Below, one piece after another: positions 31,864-43,132 of a stretch of DNA of 43,223 nt. The stretch comes from Scleroderma bovista. Taxonomy: Eukaryota; Basidiomycota; Agaricomycetes; Boletales; Sclerodermataceae. Position 1 is the first letter of the stretch. Each line of letters begins with the position of its first letter. Location of the stretch: assembly GCA_037178675.1 (NCBI GenBank), contig JAYMGJ010000649.1, forward strand, positions 1-43,223, written 5' to 3'. The notes beneath the pieces are model-generated. The model ran no database searches. It was not told the origin of the DNA and saw only the letters and a list, made by a program, of their open reading frames with translations. Position numbers and translations under genes: made by a program.

Positions 31864-31926
31864 GCAGCTCCCGGCCCTCCGCACAACCAGCGAGCTGCAT
31901 TGACTCTGGAAGTGCACCCAAGGAGG
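31851..31926 (+). promoter_or_regulatory. Probable -1 ribosomal frameshift signal between gag and pol
   Basis: The zero frame reads TCA AAA AAA GAG TAA, so A AAA AAA (31851-31857) is a slippery heptamer in the right phase. Pol is open in the -1 frame from 31857. Six bases later GCAGCTC (31864-31870) pairs perfectly with GAGCTGC (31892-31898). CCTCC in the loop (31876-31880) can pair with GGAGG at 31922-31926 as a pseudoknot. Confidence 0.75.
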
Positions 31927-34900
31927 CTTGCCTCAACGTGTCCACTCTTTACGATCCTAACTCCCTTATGCCTCATGTTCTCCTTTTGTCTTACGATTTA
32001 CCAGAACTTCGTGCGCTTGTGGACTCCGGTTCCACGCACTGTTTTGTAGATACCCAATATGCTCTCAGACACACTCTCTCCACTTACTCCATTCCCCTGA
32101 TTGTACTCCAGCTCTTTGACGGTACCTCGAATTTTGTAATTACTCAAGCTGTCGATCTATCAGTGAAATTCCCCGCATCTGGTGATGTCACCCCTATGAC
32201 CTTCTACCTCACTCCGTTAGACTCTGAATGCTTGATTGTCCTTGGACATAACTGGCTCACCCGCTACAATCCGTTGATTGACTGGGTACTGAGCAGTTTA
32301 ACTTTCCGGACCCCTGCACCAAGTTTGCTAGCGCCCCCGTCGACCCCCCCTCCGGTTCAGTCCGGTAACCCTGTCTCCAGCCTCTCTGGTCAATCTGACC
32401 CCGGCCTCCCACCATCTGTCAACACTCCGTTTTGCACCCCTCCGCACATCTCTCTGATAAACGCAGCCGCATTCATGCAAGCATGCAAATTAGAGGGATC
32501 CACCAAATACCAACTTCAGCTGCGTCCTTCTGACACAGCAAAGGCTCGTTCTTCCTCTGCCTCTACTCCGCTGGACTTGGACATCGTCCCTCCGGAGTAT
32601 CGCGATTATGCAGATGTGTTCAGCAAGGCGAAGGCCTCTGAGCTTCCCCCACATCGCGACTACGACTTGAAGATCGACCTTGAAGAAGGTACCTCCCCTC
32701 CTCTGGGAACTCTCTACTCACTGTCTCCAGTTGAGCTCTCCGCTCTCCAGACTTTCATCGACGAGAATCTCAATACAGGTTATATCCGTCCTACTGCTTC
32801 CTCCCACACTGCTCCAGTCCTCTTTGTAAAGAAGAAGGATGGCTCACTCCGCCTCTGTGTTGACTTCCGAGGCCTAAACAAAATTACCAAGAAGGATTGC
32901 TACCCACTCCCCCTTATCTCTGACCTACTAGACTCCCCTAGCCGTGCTAAGATCTACTCAAAGATCGACCTCCGGCACACGTACCATCTAGTCCGGATTG
33001 CTCCGGGTGATGAATGGAAGACTGCCTTCTGTACGCGCTATGGGTCTTACGAGTGGTTGGTAATGCCCTTTGGCCTCACTAACGCCCCTGCAGCCTTCCA
33101 GCGCTTTGTCAACACCATCTTCGCTGACATGCTGGACGTCTGCGTTGTCATGTACCTCGACGACATCCTCATTTACTCCGAGGATATGGAGTCCCACCAG
33201 CAGCATGTCTGGGAAGTGCTCCGCCGTCTCTGGTTGCATGGCCTCTTCGCCAAACTGGAGAAATGCGAGTTTCACTCGGACTCGGTAGAGTATCTTGGCT
33301 ATCGCCTCTCCCATGACAGTCTAACTATGTCTCCAGACAAGATCCAGACCATCTCTGACTGGCCTGAACCTCGAAAGGTAAAGGACATCCAGTCCTTCCT
33401 AGGCTTTGCCAACTTCTACCGCCGGTTTATATTCAACTACTCGGACATTGTGGTCCCTCTCACCCGGCTCACCCGGAAAGACACTCCTTGGAACTTCTCC
33501 GAGGACTGTTGACGCTCCTTCAACACTCTCAAGCACGCCTTCACCACTGCGCCCATCCTCACCCACTTCATTCCGGATACTCCTATTATTGTGGAAACTG
33601 ACGCCTCCGACTACGCTGTCGCTGGCATCTTGTCTATCACCTGTGCCGACGGAGAGATTCATCCGGTCGCGTACTACTCCCGGACTTTGACTGCTCTGGA
33701 GTTGAACTATGACACCCACGATAAAGAACTCCTTGCCATCTTCAAGGCATTCCGGAACTGGCGTCACTACCTTGAAGGCTCTGCCTCTCCTATAGACGTC
33801 ATCACGGACCACAAGAATCTTGAGTACTTCTCAACTTCAAAAGTACTCTCCCACCGGCAAGCCCAGTGGTCCGAGTTTTTATCACAGTTTAATCTTGTCA
33901 TTCGCTTCCGCCCTGGTAAGCTCGGTGCCAAGCCTGACGCTCTCAATAGACGATGGGATGTCTACCCCAAAGAGGGGGATAGTGGCTACGCCCGGGTCAA
34001 CCCCCAAAACCTTAGGCTGGTGTTCACTCAAGAACAACTCTCTAACTCTCTTCGCGCTACTTACCTAGAGTTTCCAGTTCTCTGTGCAGCCGCAATCATG
34101 GACGTGGAAACACTCCATAGCGACATCCTGTCCACACTACCCTCTGATCCCATTGCCCAGGTCCACCTCACAGATCCACTGGACTCTCGCTGGTCCACCG
34201 ATGAGGCTGGATTCCTTCGACTAGACGGTCGTATATACGTACTGGACTTGGACGACCTCCGTCTCTGGGTTCTCCGGTATCGACACAATCACCCACTCGC
34301 TGGTCACTTTGGGCAAAACCGGACTCTAGAACTAATCCGGCGTGAGTATACTTGGCCTGGTCTCAGGACCTTCGTCAAAGACTATGTCCAGTCCTGTACC
34401 TCCTGCGCAAGAGCTAAGACACCGCGCCATAGACCCTACGGACTGCTGAAACAGCTCCCCGTACCGGAGAAGCCATGGAACTCCATCTCGATGGATTTCA
34501 TCAAGCAACTCCCCTCATCTACTGGCTTCACAGCCATCCTGGTCATGGTGGACCGGCTTTCTAAACAAGCCATTTTCATCCCTACCCACGACACCATCAC
34601 TAGCCCAGAGCTTGCAAAGCTCTTCTTACTTCATGTGTTCTCCAAGCACGGTGTTCCCGCCCATGTCACTTCAGATCGCGGTACAGAATTCGTCTCACAC
34701 TTCTTCCGGTCACTCAGAAAGGCTCTCGACATGCGCCTCCACTTCACCTCCGGTTACCACCTGGAGGGCGATGGCCAGACAGAGCGGTCTAACCAGACAC
34801 TGGAACAGTACCTCCAGATCTACTGCAACTACCAGCAGGACAACTGGGCGGACCTACTCCCTCTGGCAGAGTTCGCATACAACAACGCACCAAGTGCTAC

Positions 34901-35255
34901 TACCGGAGTCTCGCCGTTCTTTGCTAACAAGGGCTACCACCCTAACATCTCTGTTTACCCAGAACGCAACATGACCTCTGCCAGGGCTCGTGACTACACA
35001 GTCGACCTCGAGTCGCTGCATCAATACCTTCAAGAAGAAATGGCCAACGCACAACTTCGCTACCAAGGTCCGGCCGATGCCAAATGTACTCTGGCACCAG
35101 ACTTCAAAGTAGGCAATCAAGTATATGTGAAAGCCAAATACTTCTGGTCTACTCGACCATCCAAAAAGCTATCAGAAAAGAATCTTGGGCCCTACACTAT
35201 CATAGCACAAGTAGGCTCTCTCTCTTTTATGCTACACCTTCCAGATTCCATGCTC
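31857..35255 (+). pseudogene. pol: Gypsy A' pol, one nonsense codon, truncated by Gypsy D
   Basis: Open in one frame with a single TGA at 33510, where a CGA-coded arginine is expected (EDC-R-SFNTLK). Domains in order: protease with RALVDSGSTHCFVD near 32010; RT from about 32690 with MPFGLTNAPAAF and the YLDDIL box near 33150; RNase H with VETDASDYAV near 33590 and TDHKNLEYF near 33807; integrase with an HHCC arm (HNHPLAGH to CTSCARAK) at 34285-34420 and the D,D-E core (SMDFIKQLP, TSDRGTEFV, GDGQTERSNQ) to 34800. The GPY motif NLGPYTIIAQVG is at 35180. The frame runs into the D LTR at 35256, so the C-terminus is cut off. Confidence 0.92.
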
Positions 35256-36512
35256 TGTGAGTCAAAGTGTGGATTTGGGTCGGAGTAATAACCCAAACAC
35301 AACACCAACAAAGGACTATGAAAATGTGCGAGTGGTGGTTTACCTCCGCGGTGTCCAGAGAGGATGTGCTGAGGAGGGGGGAAGGGGATCTACACCAACA
35401 GGGTGATGCAGACAGTGATGCAGGATACTCCTGGGGTACAGGAGTAATAGAAGACAAAGGGGATAGGGGTCTGGACTCTTCCTAAAGCCTAGGAAGTGTC
35501 AAAGCGGGGATTGGGTAGACTGAGACTGAAACAGCAATACTACACCTAGAGATTGGTGCAGCAAAGGGGCAGGGATGCCTCTGATGTCCAGAGGCAAGGA
35601 AGATTGACTGGTATGAAGCCTAGACTCCGCTTGAGGCTAGTATAAAGAATAGATCTTGAATAACTTGGATAAACTTGACAATATTGAGCCTTTAGACCTT
35701 CACTGAAGCCTACAAGGACTCAAAGACTGAAGGGATACTGATTGAGAGAGTCTGAGAGAGGGATAATTTCGTGCAATTGGGTCTTTTTTTCTGGGCTGAG
35801 CCCAGGGGTTTAAATACATGGGGGGGCACAGCATTAAAGTACAAAAAGAGAAGGGAGTAAGCAGAATTTGTCAAGGATTGGTAAGGGATTGGTAAGAGCT
35901 TTGTAAGGGGTTTGTAAGCGATCAGTAAGCAAGGGATAAGCAGGAATGAGTAAGCATAGGAAGCATGAATAAGCTACTGAGTAAAGGAATGAGTAAGCTG
36001 CATGACAAGATTGATTGGTAAGGGAGTGAGTCATCAGCTGAGTAATATACCAAAAATGCGAAAGGGATAGAGTAATACTGATGACAAGAGAGCATCAGTA
36101 AGCAAGGGATGAGTCACTGCACAGCAGAAGGAGTCATTGATGCACAGCCTAAGAAGTTTGATGGGGGGCTGTGTACCATCAGGAATTTGATGGGACAACA
36201 ATGGGGAAGATCTGAGATAAATAGGGGGATTGATCTGAGACAAAACAGCCACAAGAAGGGTACCAGGGGTCCAGAGGTCTTTTGGGGGGTCAGCATACAC
36301 TAAGGTATAGTGCATGTGTTCTAGTGCCGCTGAAGCGCAACCATGGGCTCCCTTGACGAGCTCTCTTCTGGGAAAGAATGAGAGAGGGTTCTTCTTCCTA
36401 ATAGCACTATAAAGTGGGGGAATAACTGTCATAGTGCTGGGGGACATCGTCTGAAAGTAGGGAAGCGGATAGAGTATTGAATTCGACGCATCCAGGGAAG
36501 CAAGACAAACGA

Positions 36513-36794
36513 TGAAAAGATAACAATGTGTTTGGGTGGCTGCTCCCTCAGATGAGGTGCATTCGACCCAGGGACTTCTGGAGGTCTGGCAAGGCTCCCA
36601 AGGACTAAGGAGACTAAGAAACTAGAGAGTGGAAGGGTGGTTCAGTCACTCCAAGACTGAGCTCAAAGATATACACTGAAGAGAAGGATATTTTTTTTTG
36701 CTTAGTAAGCTAAGTACAAGCCTACATAGCTAAGGTAAAGAGTCCAGTATCAGTACTACCAATCTACACACCTAGAGACAGGACTGTCTCTACA
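36513..36794 (-). repeat. TRIM-1 3' LTR
   Basis: On the minus strand TGTAGAGACAG...CTTTTCA. It differs from the other LTR by a T-run expansion at about 36690 and a few bases. Confidence 0.88.
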
Positions 36795-37845
36795 CCTCCC
36801 AGGCACTTGAAACACTGACTGTCCCCAGTCAGGCACTCACCAACCACACCAAACCACAACCAAAGACCCACTAAACCTTCCAAAACACCAAACAGTCCAT
36901 CAAAAACGCACAGACTCACATAACCCTGGGAACACGAACACTCCGCACGTCATCAGAGTGGTCCCCAGACCTAAGGACGGCAAGAGGTTGACTAACAAGG
37001 ATGGGGAATGGCAGGAGAAGCAGTCCTGAGGCAGGAAGATAGGAGAGAGCACCTAAAAAAGGCAAAAAGCGGAGGGGGAGGAGGACAAGGGCGAAGAATT
37101 GGAGATATCTCCGGAACGGCTGGGGCGATTGGGGCGATCAAGGTGGCGTTAGAAAGCCCTCATCGAGTAGTACTTGGCCCTAGAAGCGATAAGGGACCAG
37201 CGCAGAAACCGTCGACATAGATGCGGATCATTCTCCCTCCTCTCTGGACTCCAAAATGCGAATATCTCCGGAACGGCAAGGGAAACGTGCGATGTAAAAA
37301 CGTATACGAAATCGATGAGATCGAGAGAACTAGAGACTAAAAGGACGAAAGGGCCGGTCGAGAAACAGAGGCAGAATGGACGAATCTCAGAAAGAGGGGG
37401 GGAGGAGGAGAAGCGCAGCATAGCAAGGGAACGGCTGGACGGATGGACGCGGCGTGATAGGATGGTGTTGCCATAGTACAGAGGGGTTAGGACACGAAAG
37501 GACGAAGCAGGACGAGCCTTAGATCCCGAGATATCGACCTATCAGTCCCAAACTCCACCCAAATGCGAAAATGCGAATATCTCCGCAACCGCTGACCCAA
37601 TCGCGATGACCCAGGCACCGTTCGAAAGCCCTCGACGAGTAGATCTTGATTCCAGAAAAGCGAAAGATCCGGCGCAAAAGGGAGCGAGATATGGGCCAAA
37701 CTCGAGGGGGGGAGGAGGAGATGATGCTGAAAACTCAGGGAAAAAGATGGGAAACTGCTAAGGAGTGACTGTAGTTGGTTAAGAGGGATCTAGGGACAGG
37801 GTAGGGAGTGCCAAGACACAGAAATCCCTCGCGGTGGGCTCCAGT
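36795..37845. other. TRIM-1 internal region
   Basis: Non-coding; the short frames have no motifs. Three copies of a block with (GCGA)ATATCTCCGGAACGGC occur at about 37103, 37257 and 37573. Two of them continue into TTAGAAAGCCC or TTCGAAAGCCC, then TCRACGAGTAG and a GCGCARAA word, so the interior is built from a diverged repeat about 470 bp apart. Confidence 0.6.
37826..37843 (-). promoter_or_regulatory. TRIM-1 tRNA primer binding site
   Basis: TGGAGCCCACCGCGAGGG on the minus strand starts two bases after the 5' LTR end and has the form of the complement of a tRNA 3' end (CCA, acceptor stem, T-stem). Confidence 0.7.
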
Positions 37846-38119
37846 TGAAAAGATAACAATGTGTTTGGGTGGCTGCTCCCTCAGATGAGGTGCATTCGAC
37901 CCAGGGACTTCTGGAGGTCTGGCAAGGCTCCCAAGGACTAAGGAGACTAAGAAACTAGAGAGTGGAAGGGTGGTTCAGTCACTCCAAGACTGAGCTCAAG
38001 GATATACACTGAAGAGAAGGATGTTGCTTAGTAAGCTAAGTACAAGCCTACATAGCTAAGGTAAGAGTCCAGTATCAGTACTACCAATCTACACACCCAG
38101 AGACAGGACTGTCTCTACA
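37846..38119 (-). repeat. TRIM-1 5' LTR
   Basis: A 274 bp copy, TG...CA, adjacent to the primer site on its inner side and to ACGA on its outer side. Confidence 0.88.
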
Positions 38120-38964
38120 ACGACAGAGGAAGATGGACATGGCAAGTATCTGGGAGGAAGGGACCATAGGCTGAGGGCTCAGGGGACACAGAGACGACCA
38201 GAGAAGACTTCTCAAGCTTGACAATAGACCTAAGATGACCAAAGTACGTCCTTGACGCAGGACTGACAAGGAGAACATGCTGACCGAGAACGAGAGGGAC
38301 TGAGGGAGCAGGCTGGGAAGATATGTGCCAGGCAGTGCACGGGAACTCTGGGAGAGGCTGTCCTAAGAGCAGGACTTAGTGGAGATCTGCAGCAATAGCA
38401 GAGAAATGATCCAGAGAAAATATGGACTCCATAGTGAGTGATGAAGCGAACGTCTGGATTGCGGGGGGAATATCTCCGTGGGAAATGAACAGATTTGCGT
38501 CGGAACTTGACAGGCAGATAGACCACGCTCTAGGCTTTCTGATGGTATAGTCACATGCCTGATAGCTTCAGAAACAACGGAGCTATTCAAAATATCAGAA
38601 TGCCGGCACTGGGTGCCTAAAAATGACATTTGGGTGCTAAAAATCATTTCTTCTCTTTCTCCTTTGTTTCTCCATCAATTCTTCGGCTTCTTTGATCGTT
38701 CTGGTATGGGAGTTGGACTGCAGACGTGTGCATTCCTTTCTCATACCACAATTGACGTTATTCCTTCAGTTTCTTCTGCTTCTTGGCAGTTCTCGTGCGA
38801 TAGATGACTGTCTGCATTGGCATTCATCTCTCGCATCAGGATAGTCTTCTTGTGTGATAGATGGCTACGATGAGGGTCCGTCGTGCTTATCCTTCGCATA
38901 AGGATCATTCAATATAGGTGTTATCTTCCATGTTCACTGTACCAAACCTGTTTGGTGCGTGACA

Positions 38965-39122
38965 TCCACAGGCGACATGAAATGCAATCATCCCCAATTG
39001 CAAACAAGGAGGGTGGGACAACAAAAAGAGCTGGGAAGACTGGCATGGGGGAGCATAGATGAGGAAGCATAGGGGGCATAGACGAGGAAGCATAGGGGGC
39101 ATAGACGAGGGCATATTGGGCA
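38965..39122 (-). other. D spacer between pol and 3' LTR
   Basis: 158 bp after the D pol stop. It contains three to four imperfect copies of a CTATGCTTCCTCRTCTATGC word (39055-39110). A weak purine stretch (AATTGGGGATGATTG) lies on the minus strand near 38990. No gene. Confidence 0.55.
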
Positions 39123-41318
39123 TCATGATGAGTCGTCAGAGTCATAATCTTTTTCTCCATTTTCATTGGCATTTTCATCATCACTTTCATCATCACTAGG
39201 GAGAATAGAGTCAGGAAAAGGAGTGTGTCGGGAATAATAAGGGATAAGGTGGAATGCAGCTATGCCTCGAGCTGAGACAGTTCCATTCATTTCCTTCAGG
39301 ACATATGAGCCACCTTGAGTGTGACAAACAACTTCAAAGGGGCCAAGGTAACGTGGCTTTGATTTACGATCTAATTCTTTCTCCACTTGGCTGTTGCGAA
39401 CCAGGACAAGGTCTCCAGGCTGGTAGGAGGATTTGAATAGATGTCTGGTATATCTCTTCTCAAATTGGGCTTTGGAACGGAGGCGGGTCTTCTGTAGAGT
39501 AGTAAATGCATCATGGAAATCATCTGGTCTTTTCTCCAATTGTCTGATGCACAGGGAAAGAAGCTCCTCTGAGGTCATCTCAGAGTAGAAGCCTTCAACA
39601 AGATAGGTAGCCTCAAAGAGATCAAATGGGAGGATGGGATCAAGACCATGAAGGAGGTAGTAGGGGCTGAATCCAGTAGAATGACGGGTGATGACTTTGT
39701 CTGCAAAGAAAGCGTGATGGACCTTGGTGGGCCATAGATTGAGATCGCCTTCACAGGACTTGATAATAGCTTCGTGGATAGTAAAGTGTCCACACTCTAC
39801 AACTCCATTGGCTTTGGAATTATAGGGGGAGATGCGGATTTGAGGAATAGAGTATCACTGCATGAGTTTCTCGAATGCACCCTTGACCTCACTGCCATTG
39901 TCAGTGACGATCTGGGCAATAACTCCGTAATGGCAAATAATTTCTTCCCAGAAAAACTTGGCTAGGCTGTCTGAACTGGCATGCTTGAGAGCACGGCCTT
40001 TGGCAGCAAGGGAGAGATCATCGCGAGCAGCAACAAGATAGCGATAGCCATGAGCTTTTGGCATGAGCATGACATCAACATAGATCTTCATGAAGATTCG
40101 GGGGGATGGAGAGACAGTGAGGGGAATTTCAACTTTGTGAGTGCTGTGAATCTGGCATTCATGGCAAGAATGAATGTGGTGGGCAACGTCTGAGTACATC
40201 TGTGGCCAATAGAAGCAATCCCTGACAGCTTGGAATACTCCAAATACTCCGCGGTGCCCAAGGTCTTCATGGGCTTGATTGAGAAGTTGTGCACGGAGAT
40301 CAGGATCAAAGATGACTTTAGTTGGAGTACGAGGGCCTCGACATTTGAACAGTTGGCCAGAATGAATAAAGAATTGTAGGGAGCGTCTGATGAAACGTTT
40401 ATGAGCAGTGTTGGAGGGGAATGATGGGAGTTGAGTCGTTTGGAGGAAGTGGAGAATTTGTCGTAGAATAACATCTTGAGTCGTATCTTGAGACAGGAAT
40501 GAAGGGAGTGTAACGGGGTCATAAGAAAGAGGGTGGGCGGCGGTACAAAACAAAAGATCTTCTAGCCATTCATCAGCGTCTTCAGCATCTCTTTCACCAT
40601 CTTCTATCTCCTCTTCAGAGGGCTGACGCCTAGAGAGGGCATCAGGTCCTTGGTGACGAGCGGCTGGAATGTGAATTAGTTTAAAGTTGAATAAGAGTAT
40701 ACCTTCGATCCAGCGATTGATAGTAGCGTTAGGTTGGAGGTCAGGATCGTTAAGCATACCCTTGATGTACTTTGCATTGACTTCAACATGGAGGTTCTTG
40801 ACACCATAAAGAAAGAGACGATAGTGACGAAGTGCACGGAATAGACCATATAACTCAAGTTTGGGCTGACTATAGCGAGATTCACGTTCATTGATAGGAA
40901 GTGAGCCATAACGAGCAGGATGTTTGCGACCAGACTCATCATACTGGGACAGGATGAATCCGATGGCGATATAGCTGGTGTCGACTGAGAGAATGACAGG
41001 GAGATCTGTGGAATAATTGATGGGATGAAGGGAGGGAGCGGAAGAGACAGCGATCTTCAAGGCATCGAAAGTGTCTTGCTGGGGGGTGTCCCAAACGAAA
41101 GGAGTGTCTTTGCGGTAGAGATTGATGAGAGGACGAGCGAGGAGGGAATAGTTGGCAATCCAGATGTGCACAGTTCCACAGAGACCTAGAAATGAGCGCA
41201 CATCCTTCAGCGTTGCAAGGGGAGGCCAATCTAAGATCTTCTTGACTTTGCCATGGTCGGGAGAGCGACCATCAGGATGGCATTCTTGGCCAAGAATCAA
41301 AACACGAGGACAGCAGAG
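39123..41318 (-). pseudogene. pol: Gypsy D pol: RT end, RNase H, integrase, C-terminus
   Basis: One minus-strand frame runs from the H-type solo LTR (41319) to the stop at 39123, broken only by TGA at 39855. It holds the RT thumb and connection (LILGQECHPDGRSPDHGKVK, VRSFLGLCGTVHIW); RNase H (ILSVDTSYIAIGFILSQ, NINEREsRYSQPKLELYG-type motifs, ALSRRQ); and the integrase zinc arm (HEDLGHRG to CHECQ). The D,D-E core follows (YVDVMLMPKAHGY, VTDNGSEV, ANGVVECGH). The tail has a PGDLVLVRNSQVEKELDRK and PRYLGPFEVV strand region and an acidic end. It belongs to the basidiomycete Gypsy clade with the PLGLL/LPQG-type RT. The arginine expected at 39855 is TGA. Confidence 0.88.
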
Positions 41319-41681
41319 TGTAACGGACCATGACTTTTTATCTTATCTAATCTGTGATTAGATAACATCCTAACCTGGTTACAACCTGTAAGCAGCCTGT
41401 ATACAACCTGGAACGCTATAGGTAGCCTAGTCCCTTGCCTCATGTATGTCTTCTGGTAGCCATACCTACACCCTTGATGTCATACCACTACCTACATACA
41501 TGCTGTAGTCTCATGTATACCTCATGCCTGGTGCATGCTCTGTAGTATATGTACTGGTGAATCCAGCACCCTGGAGCTCTCCATTTGAGCTCTCTTTGGG
41601 TTTATGCTCTAAGACTCGACTTCTATCCCTCCTCAGAGCTTGTGTGATAGTTCCTTGGGCTTGTCCCTTAGGGTTGTCTCA
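41319..41681 (+). mobile_element. Solo LTR of family H in D pol
   Basis: A 363 bp unit, TGTAACGGACCATG...GGGTTGTCTCA, between two CAGAG duplications (41314-41318, 41682-41686). Removing it with one CAGAG restores the D frame (TFSGPKTQL joined to CCPRVLILGQ). A perfect 10 bp inverted repeat around TGT lies at 41343-41365. Confidence 0.93.
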
Positions 41682-42427
41682 CAGAGTTGGGTCTTTGGAC
41701 CAGAGAACGTTCCGCCTGCATGCGCAAAGCGATGCATAATCCGGTGCACATCTACAGCATGTTCCCAAATGAAGCAACGAATCCCTGGGTTGGCTGGCAG
41801 GGTTTCAGCATTGCCATTGGCATCGTTATAGCATGTTTCAGGGCCTTTGATGGGAAGATCATTGATGAATACATTGGGAATGTGTGGGATCTCATCCTGT
41901 AAGATGAAACTAGTACAATTCTGGAATTCGGAAGGAGAGTTGGTGTAGCCTTGTGGCATGGTGGTATGTCATAAGAGACTGAGGGGAGTCATAAATGATG
42001 TGAGATCTCGACTATCGGGATGCAGTTGGCGGGCATCAAATCCGGAAAAGAGATCAAAGACTGTGTAACATTGCCGACCGGCGAATGGTTCGACAAAGTC
42101 ATCCAAAATAGGTGGAACTCTGGCATCTCTGATTGTAACCTCATTGAGAGGTTGCAGATCATGGACAATCCGGATCTTTCCATTCTTCTTCATAACACAG
42201 AACCACTTGGAGCGGTACAACAACTGGGCAGGTTCATAGAGTCCGGCTGCGATCTTGTCTCTAAGCAGCTGGATAACACGTTCGCGGATGCCAGGAGGGA
42301 TAGGGATGTTGTGGTACTCCCATGGCTCATGGGGTAGGACCGGGATGATGTAAGGGGAGAAGTAGTCTGAGCGAAAATTGCCGCGTTCCGATTCGTCAAA
42401 GGCTAGTGCTGCTTCATTAAGCTTCAT
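41682..42427 (-). pseudogene. pol: Gypsy D pol: RT core
   Basis: The frame from MKLNEAALAFDESERGNF carries the RT fingers and palm: PHEPWEYHNIPIPPGIRE, KNGKIRIVHDLQPLNEVTIR, FAGRQCYTVFDLFSGFDA. It is interrupted by TGA 41969 after TPLSLL, then resumes with MPQGYTNSPSEFQNC, VFINDLPIKGP (the aspartate pair region is INDLP, where related elements have an IDDLP-type box) and IWEHAVDVHRIMHR. It then meets the solo LTR. The INDL reading suggests that one catalytic aspartate is also lost. Confidence 0.88.
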
Positions 42428-43132
42428 GACATGCGCAAAAGTTTTTCTTCTTCTGGCCAGAGGAAGCCATCAGAGTTAAGTTTCATAGAAGCCAGGCGCT
42501 CATTGGTAAGCTTCTTCGTGGGAATGAAGTCGGGTGGCAGGGGAGTGAGTGGAGTGAGTGAGTCGAGGGGATTTTTGGGGAATTGACGATGAACGCGGGC
42601 GTCTTCTGGATAGCGACCGGGAACCGGTTTGACTTTCCGATCCACACATTTGTAAGTGCCAAGGAACCATTGGCCTAATTCATTGTCAAGATCTTCAGAG
42701 TCTGTAGAAATACAGCGCCTAAAGTACAGTAAATCACAAAAATCACTGAAAGTGAAGAAAGGCTGGGATAAATGTAAGTCAACTGGAGCGGGAGTGGGAT
42801 GGGATGAAGAACAACTTGGAACAACAGGGGTAGGTAAAAGATCAGCATAAAATGAATCAAAATAGGACTGGGATACTTGGGAAGAGTTTGGTAGTTTTAT
42901 GACATTCCAGTCAAAGTGAGTATAAAGACCATTGGTAGTACAAAATGAATCAAAAACATGTGGCATAGTAAGCAAAGGTGTACGTGAGGGCAAGCATACT
43001 AGTTCAGTGAAATAAATTGACAAGATAGTTGACTTCAGCAGGGCGTAAGAGGCGTGAAGAGTCATCCTCGGGAGATGATGGAGTATTGTCATTAGAGATG
43101 ACAGCTGGGGATGGAGTAGGATTGTTACGACC
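42424..43132 (-). pseudogene. Gypsy D gag-pol region upstream of RT, frameshifted
   Basis: The minus frame contains FDSFCTTNGLYTHFDWNVIK, ELGQWFLGTYKCVDRKVKPV, PGRYPEDARVHRQFPKNPL and KKLTNERLASMKLNSDGFLW, ending PEEEKLLRMS at 42424. In this Gypsy clade this linker leads straight into RT. A one-base deletion in the A run at 42437-42440 (T run on minus) throws the frame off before MKLNEAALAF. Upstream it is cut at 43132 by a family-A LTR, so gag is not in view. Confidence 0.75.

Larger units (their letters stand above)
28396..35255 (+). mobile_element. Gypsy A', 5' LTR to end of integrase, cut by Gypsy D
   Basis: Starts with TGTTACGACC at 28396 inside Co-3. It holds LTR, gag, a -1 frameshift site, protease, RT, RNase H and integrase up to the GPY motif. 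It is interrupted by a solo LTR in gag (29659-31004) and by Gypsy D at 35256. Only one nonsense codon (33510) is seen in pol, so before these insertions it was close to intact. Its 3' end lies beyond the window. Confidence 0.9.
36513..38119 (-). mobile_element. TRIM-1, a small non-coding LTR retrotransposon
   Basis: Two near-identical terminal repeats (36513-36794, 282 bp; 37846-38119, 274 bp) flank 1051 bp of internal DNA. The 4-5 bp duplication is (A)ACGA, at 36509-36512 and 38120-38123. Read on the minus strand there is a primer site, TGGAGCCCACCGCGAGGG, two bases after the first LTR (37843 downwards), and a polypurine GGGAGG just before the second LTR. There are no gag or pol domains. The intact sequence of the target is seen at 25205-25225. 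It must use another element's enzymes. Confidence 0.88.
35256..38964 (-). repeat. 3' LTR of Gypsy D (2.1 kb), split by TRIM-1
   Basis: On the minus strand it begins TGTCACGCACCAAACAGG at 38964, just after D pol, and ends TTTGACTCACA at 35256. Without the TRIM it is about 2098 bp. The plus copy at 24377-26336 gives the uninterrupted sequence. The flanking bases TGCTC (35251-35255) are one duplication; the mate should lie right of the window. It contains a conserved open region (see the findings). Confidence 0.82.

Noticed and set aside
35256..38964. Reading 35256-38964 as one complete LTR element with TSD
   Set aside because: The flanks TGCTC and TCCAC do not match. The right side continues into D pol in the orientation expected for a 3' LTR, so it is the LTR of D.
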